Below, one piece after another: positions 4,710 through 5,844 of a DNA stretch of 5,844 nt. A program made the position numbers and the translations under genes. Numbering within the stretch: position 1 is the first letter of the stretch; each line of letters starts with the position of its first letter. This DNA is from JAHECQ01 sp047638695 (GTDB lineage: Bacteria > Actinomycetota > Acidimicrobiia > Acidimicrobiales > SZUA-35): the NCBI GenBank assembly GCA_047638695.1, contig JBLINY010000195.1:1-5844 (forward strand), read 5' to 3'. The notes below the pieces were generated by a model. That model saw only the letters and a program-made list of their open reading frames with translations. It was not told where the DNA came from and searched no databases.

Positions 4710-5844
4710 CTAAGGGTGAGCGGCCTCGATACGCAGCCGCTCTTCAGCGGCAGCGAGTCGAACCAAGACCTCGTCGAGCAGGCCAGCCGTCGCAGGTCCA
4801 CCAGCATCGACCCCGCTCGTTTTTACCTGGATTGAGCTGCCGGCCGTGAGCTCGGTGGCCAGAGCAACCATCTCCGGCGACACGAGAACGGCGCCCGCCG
4901 GACCGACGGTTGGGTCAGCCGGGTCGGGGCGGCGGGCTTGCGAGCACAGCGCCCGGACCGTGCCTGGAGCGTCATTGCCCTCGGGGCAGCTGAGCTCGAT
5001 ATTCCGTACGACTGACCGCAGCTGGACGGCCAACTCGAGTGCATTAGCGATCGTCGCCAACGGCTCGACTCCGGCCGAAGACGCCCGCATTTGGGCCACT
5101 TGCTGCGGCGGCGGAGTTGAGAACGCCGGGCCGGACCGTTCAGGACTGGCAGAAATCAGCACCGCATCATTCAGCACATCGATCAGGTGGGATCGCGCCC
5201 TTTCACGCTGCCCCGGAAGATCCTCACCAGCGGCGAGAACAACTTCCCCGTACACCTTCATTTTGGGCTCGGTGCCGCTAGGCCTCACGACCACACGCGC
5301 CGTTTCGGTCTCGAAAACCAGACCGTCCGTTGTGGGCAGTCGACCTCCGGGCTGGGCCAGGTCGATCATGGCCTCAACCTCCTCGCCCCCGAGGCTGGTC
5401 GGAGGCCGTTGGCGCAGGACCTCCATAGCAGCAGTCATCGGCGGCACACCCTGGTCGACCGACTCGAAACGAATCGAGCGCTGACCGGTGACGTGTACAC
5501 CGTGAGCACGGTGCAGCTCGTCGAGCGAATCAAGAAGAGTTCGACCCGATTGACGTAGATCGGCAACCATTTCCATGACGATGAGGGCGGCGCTTATGCC
5601 GTCTTTGTCGCTCACTGCGTCGCCAACGGAATAGCCGAGGGCTTCTTCGTAGCCGAGAACCGGTTGGGCAGCCGGGTAGTCATTCGCCGCTTGCATGATC
5701 CACTTGAAGCCGGTGAGGGTCTCCTCGTACTGGGCCCCGTGTGATGCTGCGATCTTGGCCAGTAGCCGCGAGCTCACCACCGTGTTCACTACCAATCGGT
5801 CAACATCCGGAGGCGCTGGCCGAGACAGCAGATGCTCGGCCAGC
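4710..5844 (-). CDS. Phospho-sugar mutase (phosphoglucomutase/phosphomannomutase superfamily), C-terminal part, with DeoC-like extension; 5' end outside window
   Basis: The frame is open to the right edge; 377 residues are visible (numbered from the first full codon at 5843). A TTG at 5795 is internal, not a start, because matching family sequence continues upstream of it. Residues 1-230 are the C-terminal portion of an alpha-D-phosphohexomutase: SSRLLAKIA (24-32), ETLTGFKWI (41-49), sugar-contact loop GYEEALGY (64-71), SDKDGISAA (78-86), and phosphate-binding loop RPSGTEPKMK (187-196). The catalytic phosphoserine and DxDxD metal loop would lie outside the window. The enzyme moves phosphate between C1 and C6 (hexoses) or C1 and C5 (pentoses). 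After a proline-rich linker (about 235-247), residues about 275-377 resemble the start of DeoC aldolase, an uncommon fusion. In Streptomyces and relatives such mutases sit next to purine nucleoside phosphorylase and deoC, so a (deoxy)ribose-1-phosphate role is plausible. Hexose specificity cannot be excluded. Confidence 0.92.
   Translation of the reverse strand, partial: LAEHLLSRPAPPDVDRLVVNTVVSSRLLAKIAASHGAQYEETLTGFKWIMQAANDYPAAQPVLGYEEALGYSVGDAVSDKDGISAALIVMEMVADLRQSGRTLLDSLDELHRAHGVHVTGQRSIRFESVDQGVPPMTAAMEVLRQRPPTSLGGEEVEAMIDLAQPGGRLPTTDGLVFETETARVVVRPSGTEPKMKVYGEVVLAAGEDLPGQRERARSHLIDVLNDAVLISASPERSGPAFSTPPPQQVAQMRASSAGVEPLATIANALELAVQLRSVVRNIELSCPEGNDAPGTVRALCSQARRPDPADPTVGPAGAVLVSPEMVALATELTAGSSIQVKTSGVDAGGPATAGLLDEVLVRLAAAEERLRIEAAHP
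4713..5021 (-). other. DeoC-like N-terminal segment fused to the mutase (no catalytic lysine)
   Basis: Within the mutase reading frame, residues 275-377 (numbered from the codon at 5843) contain RNIELS (280-285), GTVRALC (294-300), ARRPDPADP (303-311), GAVLVSPEMVALA (317-329) and QVKTSGVDAGGP (339-350). Long-form actinobacterial DeoC begins with a similar order: a D-L-T strand, a TxxKVRxLCxKARRPDP segment, an AAVCVYPxxV strand, then a VASVxxFPSGxxP strand. The sequence here stops soon after the last of these, well before the Schiff-base lysine, and an Asp-Leu-Thr-type start reads Glu-Leu-Ser. It therefore cannot be an active aldolase by itself. The alignment is by eye. It could be a remnant of a former fusion, a domain for binding a partner, or a pentose-phosphate-sensing module. 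Confidence 0.6.

Noticed and set aside
4846..5484. 212-codon plus-strand frame antisense to the mutase
   Set aside because: It overlaps clear mutase motifs on the minus strand and its translation is low in information (Ser/Arg/Thr-rich).
5793..5795. TTG at 5795 as the mutase start codon
   Set aside because: The frame is open to the window edge and the upstream residues (LAEHLLSRPAPPDVDR) continue mutase-like sequence. The catalytic N-terminal half is missing, so the true start is outside the window.

Overview
The window is GC-rich, densely coded and bacterial, and most likely actinobacterial. Three signs point that way: a mycothiol-dependent maleylpyruvate isomerase/TIGR03086-type protein (mycothiol is an actinobacterial thiol), a phospho-sugar mutase of the kind found in actinobacterial nucleoside-salvage clusters, and an actinobacterial-style DeoC-like sequence on that mutase. 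I cannot place it further from sequence alone; an Acidimicrobiia-like lineage is only a guess. The window holds four genes, one of them cut by the right edge, and no RNA genes, CRISPR arrays or mobile elements that I can recognise.

Left part (123-3859, minus strand): a two-gene operon in the order hyuA then hyuB. It encodes the two subunits of an ATP-dependent hydantoinase/oxoprolinase/acetone-carboxylase-type enzyme. The genes overlap by 4 bp (ATGA), so they are almost certainly co-transcribed and translationally coupled. HyuA carries two actin-like ATP-binding signatures. HyuB is full length, but has a variant of the usual metal-site motif.

Centre (3860-4010): a 151-bp divergent intergenic region. 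It contains the hyuA ribosome site, a 7-bp-arm inverted repeat abutting that site, a nearly perfect three-copy 15-bp tandem repeat, and the ribosome site of the plus-strand gene. The tandem repeat has a period divisible by three, so the hyuA frame stays open upstream and suggests a false longer start at 4036.

Right part: a plus-strand DinB/maleylpyruvate-isomerase-like gene (4011-4643) converges on a minus-strand phospho-sugar mutase (4710 to beyond 5844). About 66 bp with two modest hairpins separates them. The mutase has an unusual C-terminal extension that resembles the first ~100 residues of deoxyribose-phosphate aldolase (DeoC) and ends before the catalytic lysine. This is the most interesting observation. 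It suggests a pentose-phosphate/nucleoside-salvage role for the mutase and a remnant or repurposed aldolase segment.

Apart from that fusion and the structured divergent promoter region, the window looks like ordinary actinobacterial metabolism. I did not find evidence of a wholly new system.
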